The position numbers and the translations under genes were made by a program. The notes under the pieces were generated by a model, which worked only from the letters and a program-made list of their open reading frames with translations, was not told where the DNA came from and did no database searches. Below are positions 27,324-36,030 of a stretch of DNA of 64,000 bases, in pieces (the first letter of the stretch is position 1; every line of letters begins with the position of its first letter). The stretch is from Pseudomonas psychrophila HA-4 (GTDB lineage Bacteria > Pseudomonadota > Gammaproteobacteria > Pseudomonadales > Pseudomonadaceae): assembly GCF_000282975.1 (NCBI RefSeq), contig NZ_ALJC01000100.1:1-64000 (forward strand), written 5' to 3'.

Positions 27324-27427
27324 AACGTACTGACTCGCTTTGCACAAGAGCCCCCCAAGGGCTCTAGGAAGTGGTGCAAGAACACCATTCCCTTCTCCAA
27401 ACACAACAAAAACAAAATAGGTGACTC

Positions 27428-28351
27428 ATGGAGATCTCCAAACGTATCCCTGCGCGCGCTCGATCTGCAGTATGCGTATTTAACGCTTCAACGATCAGCG
27501 CCGGCGCGTTGCTACTGACACTGACGGGCAACGCCCAAGCCATCGATGTGGATGCCGGCGAATACACCGCAGCGTTACCAGCCGGCAGCAATATTGGCCT
27601 GCTTTACCTCCAGCATGCTGAGCGGCGGTCGCTTTACAGTGACGGTCACAAGGTTGCGATCAAAGCGGGACTCGACTCGGATGTCGGCATATTGCGCGCC
27701 GCGAACTACCAGCAGTTGGGTGACTACACAATTAATACGCAGTTCTTGCTGCCATTCGGGCGTCTGGAAGGAACACGCGACAACGACTCGTTGGGACGTA
27801 CCAGTGGCATAGGCGACTTGATTTTGGCCTCCACCCTTTGGCTCGTGAATGATCCAGCGAACAATCGCTACTGGGGGATAGCGCCCTACCTGTTCGTGCC
27901 GACCGGTAACTATGACCGAGACCGTGCACTCAACCTTGGCGAAAATCGTTGGAAAATGACGTTGCAGACAGGCTATGTCACCGGACTCACTGAAAAGCTG
28001 TCGTTGGACCTCACCGCTGATGTGACCTTGTTCGGAAAAAATGACGACTTCACGAGTCAAGGCCTGACGTTACGTCAGAAGCCTCAATGGCAAGCCCAGA
28101 CCTACCTCAGGTACGCCGTGACACCTAAGCTCTCGGTGCATGTTGGTGCCTCTCAACTCTGGGGGGGGGAGACAAGTGTTGAGGGTAAGAGTCAGAACGA
28201 TGAGCCCAATACAAGCAATTTACGTGTCGGGGGATCGTACTGGATCACGCCTAAGTTTCAGGCCCTGCTCAATTATGGCCAAGACCTTGTGGTCGACAAC
28301 GGCTTCAAGGAAAAACAACGCCTTAACCTACGGCTGTTGTGGGTGTTTTGA
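27428..28351 (+). CDS. MetA-pathway phenol degradation-type outer membrane channel
   Basis: Secreted beta-barrel protein of 307 residues. It has an N-terminal signal of about 39 residues (ending GNAQA), a chain of amphipathic strands, and the family features YLQHAER, GDLILASTLWL, YLFVPTGNYD and the C-terminal LRLLWVF ending in Phe, typical of outer-membrane insertion signals. The family (PF13557, also called SphA-like) is thought to pass hydrophobic or aromatic compounds. Together with the adjacent hydrolase it suggests uptake and cleavage of an ester. Substrate unknown. Confidence 0.8.
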   Translation: MEISKRIPARARSAVCVFNASTISAGALLLTLTGNAQAIDVDAGEYTAALPAGSNIGLLYLQHAERRSLYSDGHKVAIKAGLDSDVGILRAANYQQLGDYTINTQFLLPFGRLEGTRDNDSLGRTSGIGDLILASTLWLVNDPANNRYWGIAPYLFVPTGNYDRDRALNLGENRWKMTLQTGYVTGLTEKLSLDLTADVTLFGKNDDFTSQGLTLRQKPQWQAQTYLRYAVTPKLSVHVGASQLWGGETSVEGKSQNDEPNTSNLRVGGSYWITPKFQALLNYGQDLVVDNGFKEKQRLNLRLLWVF

Positions 28352-28429
28352 CCCCAACACGCCGTTGGTTTCCTAGGCGCTGAGACAGGGTTAGGCGTCA
28401 CTCTCGGTGTTCTTTCCCGCCTTGCATCG

Positions 28430-29458
28430 CTAGCGCAGTTGGCGCTGCAAGGTTTGGGAGGGTAATTCACTGAAACGCTTGCGGTAGATGCCCGCAAACT
28501 CACCCAGATTTAGATAGCCCCATCGATAGGCGATGGTGGAAACAGTCGTACCTGACGTCGGATCCGTTGCCAATAAATCTCGGCGCACGCCTTGCAACCG
28601 CTGTTCGCGCAAGAACGCACTGGGCGTTATACCGCGAAAACGCGTGAAGGCCCCACTAAGTGCTCGCACACTGGTCCCGACGAAACTGGCAACCTCTGCC
28701 ATCGTCGGTAGATTTGCTGCATTGGCACTCATGTACTCTTCAGCGGCCCTGACATAACGCGGTGCAATCCGGTTCATTGGACTATTGAAGTCAAACCCGG
28801 CTTGTTTGGCGCGGGCAGCCCACTCGCGCAGTAAATGAACACACAGACTTTGCTCTAAATGTGCCCCAATGCGTCCTTCCGCCATTTGTTCAGAAGACTC
28901 GGCTACACAACGAATCGTGTACTCCAACAGACTTAGCCAGCTAGAGCCGATGCCGCCGATTATGCATTTATGTCTCCAGAATCGATCATCGGGCACAAAC
29001 CCAAACCACTGCAGCGCCATCCTCTCCAAAACTGCATGAGGAATAGTCAGATTCAGTTGCAAGTGATCCGGGTCGAGGTCGATCCGGTAATCGACACGGC
29101 TGCAATTGGCAATAAAGGATTCGCCTACCGCTGTATCTTCGGTGACCGAACGCTGAGTCCAATGCCGGGCGTTACCGCGAATAGTCGTGAGCAGTAATGC
29201 ATTCCCTGCCTCGCACGAAAAATCATCGACGCTCACGCCGACGCCATAGGCAAAACGGGTCAGCGTCAACTCGCCAATCCTGGATGAATGCATGGTCGCG
29301 TGCGGCTTGATGGCATGCCCGACGGGAAGGACGCGATAGGGCATGTAAACGCGATCTGACCAGTCGCTGATTTCATCCCAATCATTTGAAAAGTTTTTAT
29401 GGTGCTGGCTTATCGGCTTACCGCTGACATCGGTTAACAACGCATGGTCGAAAAGCAT
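28430..29458 (-). CDS. AraC-family transcriptional regulator (AraC_binding_2 type)
   Basis: Regulator of 342 residues. The N-terminal ligand-binding domain (about 20-210) resembles those of FeaR/NahR-like AraC proteins, and the C-terminal double helix-turn-helix (about 240-340) shows SVRALSGAFTRFRGITPSAFLREQRL and AYRWGYLNLGEFAGIYRKRFSELPS. It is convergent with the outer-membrane channel gene and probably controls the hydrolase-channel pair in response to an aromatic or ester-derived effector. The effector is not known. Confidence 0.85.
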   Translation of the reverse strand: MLFDHALLTDVSGKPISQHHKNFSNDWDEISDWSDRVYMPYRVLPVGHAIKPHATMHSSRIGELTLTRFAYGVGVSVDDFSCEAGNALLLTTIRGNARHWTQRSVTEDTAVGESFIANCSRVDYRIDLDPDHLQLNLTIPHAVLERMALQWFGFVPDDRFWRHKCIIGGIGSSWLSLLEYTIRCVAESSEQMAEGRIGAHLEQSLCVHLLREWAARAKQAGFDFNSPMNRIAPRYVRAAEEYMSANAANLPTMAEVASFVGTSVRALSGAFTRFRGITPSAFLREQRLQGVRRDLLATDPTSGTTVSTIAYRWGYLNLGEFAGIYRKRFSELPSQTLQRQLR

Positions 29459-30011
29459 GGATACACCTGTTTTTTATTGTTTTAGGTGAGCCGCTGATAA
29501 GAGTTGAACCTCAGTGTGACGGTAGGTAGCGCATCGAGTGCTACTCACTGATCAGCAGCGGGTGATTGAGTGCTAAACAATCATTAACCCCGACATAGTA
29601 AAACAACAAAAAAGCCTAGGATAGATCCGGATTCATACTCTGGCGCATACGATAGTGGCAGAGCTGCTGGCAGAGTAATCGCCTCTCAGACGGCGACGCT
29701 TGAGGCGCGTTAAACAGCAACCGGTAAGGTCTCTCAGGTGCTCGCAGGCCCCGTCCAGCGCCGTGATAGCGCGTACTACAGTTGCGGCATTGCTCTTCGC
29801 AATTACTCTGTTTTGAGTGGGGTAATCGGTGTGAATTTTAGGGGGGCGTAATAGATGGGTTGAACTCGCCACGGCGTAGGTGGCGTTATCCACACCGCTG
29901 CTGCGTTCAGTCCGTTTTCAACTTCTCGCATGGGATGCAACCTTTGATCGACCACCACCACGCAGAAATTGCCGGCCAATTCTTTTATGGGGGCAATGGC
30001 GGTGGTGTTAT
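29459..30011. other. Gap with unassigned small reading frames
   Basis: About 550 bases. An 86-codon frame on the minus strand (29633-29893) has no recognisable domain, no convincing ribosome site and a composition that looks chance-like. The stretch marks the transition from GC-rich genes into the AT-rich insert at 30-33 kb. Nothing else supported. Confidence 0.4.
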
Positions 30012-30428
30012 TTAAATATCATCTGTGTATTTATCAATATTCTTTTTCAGTAAATCGGGCATTTCACCGTCAATTGATTCAGTTTCATTCTTAATGAATG
30101 CCACGAACTCAGCGTATTTTTTCATGGCAAACAGGGGGTGAACGTTAATGAAATATTTTCTAACGGCCGTGCAATAAAAGTCGTAGTAGAAATCTTCTTG
30201 GCAGTCATGGGTGCCCAAGCAGTAGCTGATTTGTGTGTGGATAAAAATAACTTTGGCAAATAGCCTGCCGTTTTCTAATACGCGTTTGGTCTGTGCGATA
30301 GCATCTAAGCTTTTATAATCGCGAAAATCTTGGAAAGTCTCTTCTAACAGTGCCAGTAACTGAGGGAAGTCATCATTGATGGTGATCGATCTATTGGGCT
30401 TGAATCGGTCTTTGAACGTCCATGACAT
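30012..30428 (-). CDS. Hypothetical protein beside a FleN-like ATPase
   Basis: Soluble protein of 138 residues, not recognised. It is rich in aromatic and charged residues, with a helical pattern over most of the chain and a dense aromatic stretch DFYYDFYCTAVRKYF near 80-95. Two Cys residues lie close to it. No signal peptide or membrane segment. It follows the FleN-like gene by 180 bases on the same strand and shares its AT-rich composition, so the two may have arrived together. A role as partner or target of the ATPase is only a guess. Confidence 0.65.
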   Translation of the reverse strand: MSWTFKDRFKPNRSITINDDFPQLLALLEETFQDFRDYKSLDAIAQTKRVLENGRLFAKVIFIHTQISYCLGTHDCQEDFYYDFYCTAVRKYFINVHPLFAMKKYAEFVAFIKNETESIDGEMPDLLKKNIDKYTDDI

Positions 30429-30608
30429 GGTGTATTTAACCTCGTAGGTGCGTGTGCGTTATGGGGCGTTGACTGGCAAGTAGTCCAATAGGGTGAGTTG
30501 TCTGATCCCCGGCTGTGGATTATTGACAGGCGGTGATGTCAGTGTGTGACGGATCGTGTTGAGTTGTTTGTTTCTGCAAGGTGCGTCGACGTGTAACACA
30601 GAGTAGCA

Positions 30609-31424
30609 TCACGTGTTTTTGATGAGACTCTCCATAAAGAATTCAATATTACCTGTGGGGGTGTCACGTACAGGCCATCTATCAATTGCACGCGCCAATC
30701 TTCTTATGTCTTGTGCGAATTCTGATTTCGGATACAGGTCGAAGAGTGCCTGGCCTTTGATGGCCGCACGGCGCGCTGATTTGATATCGAGCACGTGGCC
30801 TGCATAGCTTAATAATAAATCAGTGCGGTGCACGTTCATCTTTAATAGCTTTTCGAAAACGGCCCTGCCTTCATATCTGTTTGAAACCGTGTTGATGAGT
30901 ATTCTGAAGTTTTGTAAGTTGTAATCAAGGTGCAGGGCGTTGATAAGTGCGTTGGTGCTGGCGAGGGCTGTGGGTTCGCTATTGGTGACCAGTAAGATGT
31001 CTTGAGAGGCCCTAATAAAGTTGAAAACTGATTTGTTAATGCCCGGCGCCGTGTCAACAATAAGGATATCGACCTCTCCTGCAATCGTATTAAAGGCGTT
31101 GACGATGCCGAAGTGATGAGCAGGGCTAAGGTTTGTTATCGGCTTGGTTACCGTGCTGCCGAGAATAAAATTAATACCCCGAGGCCCGCTGAAAGTAATC
31201 TCGTGCAGTGATCGACGGCCTTCAATTAAATCCGTCAGTGTGTAAGCGGGTGACATATTTAAAAGCGTTGCGATGCTGGGCAGTTCCAGGTTGGCATCTA
31301 AGAGAGTAACTCTTTTCCCACGCTCCGTTAATGCCATTGAAAGGTTAATGGCTACCGTGCTTTTTCCTGTTCCCCCTTTGCCACTGGCGATCACTATTAC
31401 CTGAGGGGTTTTTATTAAATTCAT
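30609..31424 (-). CDS. FleN/FlhG-like MinD-family ATPase (paralogue)
   Basis: P-loop ATPase of 271 residues with the deviant Walker A motif GKGGTGKST, the VTLLDANLELPS switch, and VDILIVDTAPGI (Walker B). Unlike chromosome-partition ParA proteins it follows FleN, the brake on flagellar number in Pseudomonas, all along its length, including the closing segment TPTGNIEFFMESLIKNT (FleN: NPRGHLEFFVERL). The true fleN sits in the flagellar locus beside flhF, neither of which is here, so this is an accessory paralogue. The MinD-type C-terminal amphipathic helix is present in reduced form. AT-rich; probably acquired. Confidence 0.82.
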   Translation of the reverse strand: MNLIKTPQVIVIASGKGGTGKSTVAINLSMALTERGKRVTLLDANLELPSIATLLNMSPAYTLTDLIEGRRSLHEITFSGPRGINFILGSTVTKPITNLSPAHHFGIVNAFNTIAGEVDILIVDTAPGINKSVFNFIRASQDILLVTNSEPTALASTNALINALHLDYNLQNFRILINTVSNRYEGRAVFEKLLKMNVHRTDLLLSYAGHVLDIKSARRAAIKGQALFDLYPKSEFAQDIRRLARAIDRWPVRDTPTGNIEFFMESLIKNT

Positions 31425-31882
31425 TAATGCTGTGCCGTGTCAGTTTTTTTGTGATAAATAGCACAGCAAGGCTGAAGGCTTCAGGAATGGTGCACTTCTA
31501 TTTTCGTATTCTGAACTTTTCGTATCTGTTTTTTGGCCCGAAAACCCCGGTGTCACCTTTTAGGGAGTAGGCAGTCGCTCGGAATATAGCGGTAGAAAGT
31601 GAGCATTGATAAGCCCTGATTTTCTTAAAGGCCCACACCCACCCTCTTTTTTTTTTGTGGCTAGTCATAATAGTTTAGAGACTTTTCAAAAGGGGTTGTT
31701 TAGTTTGGCCGGACTATACTTGCACATCGTCGGCACAGTAGTAAGTGTCCTCTGACGCGAACGTAGTGTTCAGTGGCGCCATGCGGATTGACGCTGGCGT
31801 GAGAAGTCATTAAAGATTTTAATAGTATCCAAACTCGCTTGTTTGTGAGCCGATTTTATCTAATGCCATGGATGAGTAGTAG
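31425..31882. other. AT-rich divergent gap between FleN-like ATPase and AraC regulator
   Basis: About 460 bases with no supported gene. It holds the promoters of the two divergent genes. Near 31645-31657 there is a run of nine T. I see no clear operator or palindrome. Confidence 0.45.
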
Positions 31883-32860
31883 ATGTTTAACATTAGCAAG
31901 TTATATGTGCAGTTGCTTGATAGTGCGTTGGGTTGCAAAAACTTTAATGGCAGTAAGTTTGGTAATTCGGTTTTAGAGTGTGATGACTATATTGATATAT
32001 TGCTGGTCTATGAGTGGCTTGCTAGCTTAACACTAAGTTCTGGAGACCCTGACCTTGGGCTAAAGGCTTATCACAACACACACCCTGCCATGCTGGGTAT
32101 CCTAGGGTATGCCGTCATGTCGTGTGCCACGCTGGGTCAAGCACTGGAGCGAGTTGTAACCTACCATCCTTTGATCAGTAATGGTTCTTTTCTAAAGGTT
32201 GAACTTCAGCAGGAACGCTTAAAGTTGATAGGGTTTGAAATAGGTTACAAAGCGCCAAGAGCCTTTATTGATTCAGGTGCTGCAGTCATTCTGGGGATCA
32301 TTAAATGGCTGGTTCCTCATCAAAATATAAAGCCTTTAGCCGCTGAGTTTGTATACCCCGAGCCAGCAGGGTTAGCGTCTTTGAGAGAAATATTTTGTGA
32401 AGATATTAAGTTCTCATCAGACGCGAACAGTTTATTTTTTGCAAGAGAAATTTATGATTACCCCTTGATTTCCGCTTCCTCAAAGCTCGATAGCATACAC
32501 ACTGAGTTGTTGAAGGTTCAGTTGCAAAAAACAGTGAATGGTCTGATGTCTGCTAAAGTGAAAAAAACGGTCGCTGATGAGTTGTCAGCGGGCTGCATTC
32601 CTACACTTCAATCTACGTCAAAACTGCTAAAAATCAGCTCAAGAACTCTGCAATATGCCTTACAAAGTGAATGTTTAAGCTTTACCGCTGTCTTTGAGGA
32701 GACACGCAGAGAACTGGCTCATCATTTGCTCAGAAACTCTACCTATAATTTGAAGTATATCTGCGCGACGTTAGGCTTTTGTGAGAGAAGCAGCTTTCAT
32801 AAAGCCTCGCTGCGTTGGTTTGGTATGACGCCTCAAAGCTATCGCGAGATAATCGAGTGA
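31883..32860 (+). CDS. AraC-family regulator (OruR/ArgR-like, Arabinose_bd N-domain)
   Basis: Regulator of 325 residues. The N-terminal domain (about 20-200) contains DPDLGLKAYHNTHPAMLGILGYAVMSCATLGQAL, the signature of the group containing OruR (ornithine) and other amino-acid or lipid-responsive regulators. The C-terminal HTH (about 225-322) contains STSKLLKISSRTLQYAL and CATLGFCERSSFHKASLRWFGMTPQSYR. It lies divergent from the FleN-like gene and shares its low GC. The effector is unknown, and no catabolic operon adjoins it. Confidence 0.83.
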   Translation: MFNISKLYVQLLDSALGCKNFNGSKFGNSVLECDDYIDILLVYEWLASLTLSSGDPDLGLKAYHNTHPAMLGILGYAVMSCATLGQALERVVTYHPLISNGSFLKVELQQERLKLIGFEIGYKAPRAFIDSGAAVILGIIKWLVPHQNIKPLAAEFVYPEPAGLASLREIFCEDIKFSSDANSLFFAREIYDYPLISASSKLDSIHTELLKVQLQKTVNGLMSAKVKKTVADELSAGCIPTLQSTSKLLKISSRTLQYALQSECLSFTAVFEETRRELAHHLLRNSTYNLKYICATLGFCERSSFHKASLRWFGMTPQSYREIIE

Positions 32861-32915
32861 TTTAAAAATCCTATGAGCCTTTTATAATCAAATAAAAAAC
32901 ATTATTTATTTTTAG

Positions 32916-33095
32916 ATCGATGTGTTTTACCTGCCCGGTTGTGATGCCCAGCGTTTTCGTCAGTGGCCAAGTTGGCGTTATACAAGGGCTGTGGTTTTTT
33001 ATCATGCCGATGGACGTGTCTTGGAAGGGGCGGACTCGACGCAACGCCGCGGCCTGAATGCCAAGGCGTTGCACAGTGATTCGTCTGGAGCGTAG
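32916..33095 (+). pseudogene. Possible 3' remnant of an unidentified gene
   Basis: An open stretch of 59 codons without a good start reads like the end of a real protein (segments DVFYLPGCDAQRFRQ and AVVFYHADGRVLEG), unlike the AT-rich DNA just upstream. It is GC-richer and ends at TAG two codons before the map stop on the other strand. It may be the C-terminal remnant of a gene cut by the insert at 30-33 kb. The family is not recognised. Confidence 0.35.
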
Positions 33096-33099
33096 CTGC

Positions 33100-33891
33100 T
33101 TAGGTAATAGAGGGGAACTCTTCAAGCGAGTCTGGCCAAGGGCTCAGTACCTCAAAGCCGTCGTCGGTCACGGCGACCATGTGTTCCCACTGGGCTGACA
33201 GCGACAGGTCTTTGGTCACTACGGTCCACTGATCGGCGAGGGTCTTTACATGGCGCTTGCCTGCATTGAGCATCGGCTCGATGGTGAAAATCATGCCGGC
33301 CTTCAGCTTCATGCCTTGGCCCGGAAAACCGTAGTGCAGCACTTGCGGCTCATCGTGGTAGACCTTGCCGATACCGTGTCCGCAGTACTCGCGCACCACG
33401 CTAAAACCCTCTTTCTCTGCGACCGTCTGGATGGCGTGGCCAATATCGCCCAGCGTCGCGCCGGGGCGGACCTTACGAATACCAGCGCACATGGCTTCAT
33501 AGGTGGTTTTGACCAGGTGCCGGGCTTGCGCGCTGGGTTCTCCCACGTAGTACATGCGACTGGTGTCGCCGTACCAGCCATCTTTGATCACGGCGATGTC
33601 GATGTTCACGATGTCGCCATCGTGCAGCACTCGGCCCGATGGAATGCCATGGCACACCACCTCATTGACTGAGGTGCACACGGTCTTCGGAAAGCCGTGA
33701 TAACCGACGTTGCCGGGAATGGCTTTTTGCACATTGACGATGTAGTCGTGGCAGATCTGATCGAGCTGGTCGGTGGTCACCCCAGCCTTAACGTGCGGCG
33801 TGATCATGGCCAGCACCTCGGCCGCCAGCTTGCCCGCTACTTTGGATTGGGCAATGTGTGCCGGGGTGTTGATAACGACGTGGGTTCTCAT
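33100..33891 (-). CDS. map: Type I methionine aminopeptidase (second copy type)
   Basis: Metallo-aminopeptidase of 263 residues that removes initiator Met. It contains the metal ligands in NIDIAVIKDGWYGDTSRM (two Asp), GHGIGKVYHDEPQV (His) and the Glu ligands in IFTIEPMLN and QWEHMVAV. Pseudomonads keep the main map gene next to rpsB; this copy, tied to a ParD-like gene, is an extra. The start overlaps the stop of the ParD-like gene by four bases. Its role may be specialised processing or backup. Confidence 0.9.
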   Translation of the reverse strand: MRTHVVINTPAHIAQSKVAGKLAAEVLAMITPHVKAGVTTDQLDQICHDYIVNVQKAIPGNVGYHGFPKTVCTSVNEVVCHGIPSGRVLHDGDIVNIDIAVIKDGWYGDTSRMYYVGEPSAQARHLVKTTYEAMCAGIRKVRPGATLGDIGHAIQTVAEKEGFSVVREYCGHGIGKVYHDEPQVLHYGFPGQGMKLKAGMIFTIEPMLNAGKRHVKTLADQWTVVTKDLSLSAQWEHMVAVTDDGFEVLSPWPDSLEEFPSIT

Positions 33892-34130
33892 TGGCTGGCC
33901 TGCGACGCAATGCCTTCAAGCTGACACAGCCGGGTCAAGTCATAGTCCCCGGCGAGCTCGGCGCGTACCAGTAAACGGCAAATGTCGTTATGGTTCAGAT
34001 TAGGGTGCAGCTCGGTCAGCATTCCGATGCGCATCCAGTGTTCGGCTTGAGCGTTGATCGAGCGGCTCAGGGCGTTGCTGGCGACGCGCAGGTTTTCGTG
34101 CATATGTTCCGAGATTTTTACGATGCCCAT
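33888..34130 (-). CDS. ParD-like family protein
   Basis: Protein of 80 residues of the ParD-like family (PF11903). The N-terminal part (VKISEHMHENLRVASNALSRSINAQAEHWMRIG) looks like a ribbon-helix-helix DNA-binding domain; the rest is short and polar. Its gene overlaps map by four bases (ATGA), showing tight coupling. Its upstream partner would normally be a toxin in a ParDE pair, but none is present; the conserved link with map suggests a regulator of that gene instead. The ATG giving MGIVKISE is taken as the start. Confidence 0.75.
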   Translation of the reverse strand: MGIVKISEHMHENLRVASNALSRSINAQAEHWMRIGMLTELHPNLNHNDICRLLVRAELAGDYDLTRLCQLEGIASQASQ

Positions 34131-34275
34131 GCAATCGTCCACTGTGTGATATGTATGAAATGTAAGCGAAACGTATATTAGGCGATGGTCGGCCTGATGT
34201 GCAACATCACAGCCATGGACAGGTCCGAGGCTCGGTCCCTATGCTGGGGCCATTACAAAAACAATCAAGAACGCC

Positions 34276-35997
34276 ATGAACCTCGATTCTCCCTTCCATG
34301 TGTTGTTGCAATGGCTTGCCCGGCCGCACCGCAGCCTGGTGGCGCGCTATACCTTGTTGTCCGTTGTGGTGATGAGCGTGGCGCTGATTACCCTGGCGAT
34401 TTTCTACGAACAACTGGCCAAAGACTTGCTCAATCGGCTGACTGGCGAGCGGTTGGACGCGCAAGCGCTATCGACGGCCAACCGTTTGTCGTCCTTTCTC
34501 GATGATCGTTTTTACCAACTCTCGGCGTTGTCGAATCACCCCAACATGCCGGAATTTATCGTCGACCAATCGCGCCTCATCAGTGACGTGGATTCGCTAC
34601 TCAAGCTTGAGGGTGATTTGCCCTTTATGTATGGCGTGCTGTTTTTTGATGAGCGTGACCGCCTGATTAAAGTGCTGCCGGGCCAGTCAGCCTCCGGCGA
34701 GCCGTACTGGGGCAGCGAGCATTGGTCCATCGCAGGCTTGCCGGTGCAATGGGTGGGCGATGTTGAAGTGATTGGGCCGTTGCTGCCTAAAGCGGGCGGC
34801 TCTGGCAGTTTTCTGATCCGCAAAAGCATCCGTGTGGGGCGCACCAACCAGCGAGTGCGAATCGCCCTGCATTTACGCTTGGCGTCCTTGACCGAGTTGT
34901 TGGTCAGCGCGGGCATGAGCGGCGTGGTTGCGCCCCTGTTACACGTGCCGGGAGGTGCGTTTGTCGACCCCACCGGGCGCCAGGTCAAGGCGCCGGAGCA
35001 ATGGCACGAAGGGCCGATGATATTGCCGGGTTGGCAGTTGGTCTTCAGCGTGGAACCGGGAGCCATCCTCAAACCGCTGAACGATGCCCGCTGGTGGTTG
35101 TACTGGGTCGCTGCGGGTTTTATCGGGTTTATCCTCATCGTGTTTTTTACCCTGTCGCGCCAGTTGCGCTCGCGGGTCAGCACACTGCTGCAAGGCGCTC
35201 ATCAACTGTCCATGGGCGACTTGAGCTATCGCTTGGCGCAACAGCCGCAAGACGACGAAATAGGCCATGTGGCTCGCGCTTTCAACGTCATGGCCGAGCG
35301 CTTGGCGCAGGTCATGGACCAGACCGTACGCACCGAAAATCTCGCCGTACTGGGCACTTTTGCCACCGGTGTGGCCCATGAAGTACGCAATCCGCTGGCG
35401 ACGATGAAAACCACCGTGCAGGCCTTGTTGCGCCGCGAGCAAGAGCCTGAGCGTCGGCAACTGCTGAGTGATCTAGTAAAGGAAATCGACCGCTTGTCCC
35501 GCGTCACCAATGACCTGCTGGAGTACGGTCGTCCGCATCCACCCAAGCCGTGTGTGGTGTCTGTGGCGCAGTTGTTCGAACACACCGGCGCGATGGTTGC
35601 ACCGCAACTGCAAGGGCGCAGCATCGAACTGGTGTGCGAAGCGGCAGGCGATTTGCAAATTTTTGTCGATCCCGATCAGGCCCAGCAGGTGTTACTCAAC
35701 CTGTGTATGAACGCCGTGCAAGCCAGCCCTGACGGCGCGGTGGTGCGGCTGTGTGCCGAGACCGGGCAAGGGCGTGTGCGGATTTTGATTGTTGATCAGG
35801 GCTGCGGAATTTCTGCCGAGCATTTGCAGCAGGTGCGCCAGCCATTCTTCACCTTGAAACCCCGTGGCACCGGCTTGGGTTTAAGCATTTGCCAGCAATT
35901 GCTGGAGGCCAACGGTGCGCGCATGCAAATCGTCAGCGTGTTGGGTGAAGGCACCCATGTGACGCTGGACTTTCCAGCGTTCACCCGGTTTTTGTAA
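34276..35997 (+). CDS. Membrane sensor histidine kinase, NtrB-like output
   Basis: Sensor kinase of 573 residues. It has one membrane segment near 25-47, a large periplasmic sensor domain (about 50-270), a second membrane segment (about 272-294), HAMP, HisKA with AHEVRNPLATMK (His368), N-box NLCMNAVQAS, and G-boxes DQGCGI and GTGLGLSICQQLL. This arrangement is used by kinases that pair with sigma54 activators. The next gene, 33 bases on, is such an activator, so together they sense an external substrate and switch on the importer and dehydrogenase genes downstream. The ligand is unknown. Confidence 0.9.
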   Translation: MNLDSPFHVLLQWLARPHRSLVARYTLLSVVVMSVALITLAIFYEQLAKDLLNRLTGERLDAQALSTANRLSSFLDDRFYQLSALSNHPNMPEFIVDQSRLISDVDSLLKLEGDLPFMYGVLFFDERDRLIKVLPGQSASGEPYWGSEHWSIAGLPVQWVGDVEVIGPLLPKAGGSGSFLIRKSIRVGRTNQRVRIALHLRLASLTELLVSAGMSGVVAPLLHVPGGAFVDPTGRQVKAPEQWHEGPMILPGWQLVFSVEPGAILKPLNDARWWLYWVAAGFIGFILIVFFTLSRQLRSRVSTLLQGAHQLSMGDLSYRLAQQPQDDEIGHVARAFNVMAERLAQVMDQTVRTENLAVLGTFATGVAHEVRNPLATMKTTVQALLRREQEPERRQLLSDLVKEIDRLSRVTNDLLEYGRPHPPKPCVVSVAQLFEHTGAMVAPQLQGRSIELVCEAAGDLQIFVDPDQAQQVLLNLCMNAVQASPDGAVVRLCAETGQGRVRILIVDQGCGISAEHLQQVRQPFFTLKPRGTGLGLSICQQLLEANGARMQIVSVLGEGTHVTLDFPAFTRFL

Positions 35998-36030
35998 TCA
36001 GCCCTCTGAATCCGTTTAAGCGAGTCGCAG

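Noticed and set aside
29633..29893. Minus-strand frame of 86 codons
   Set aside because: No domain, no convincing ribosome site and chance-like composition; left as part of an unassigned gap.
30609..31424. Plasmid or chromosome partition ParA
   Set aside because: No parB or parS-like repeats nearby; the whole-length pattern, including the C-terminal end, follows FleN instead.
33888..34130. Toxin-antitoxin ParDE module
   Set aside because: Only the ParD-like gene is present and its partner is methionine aminopeptidase; no toxin frame is found on either side.
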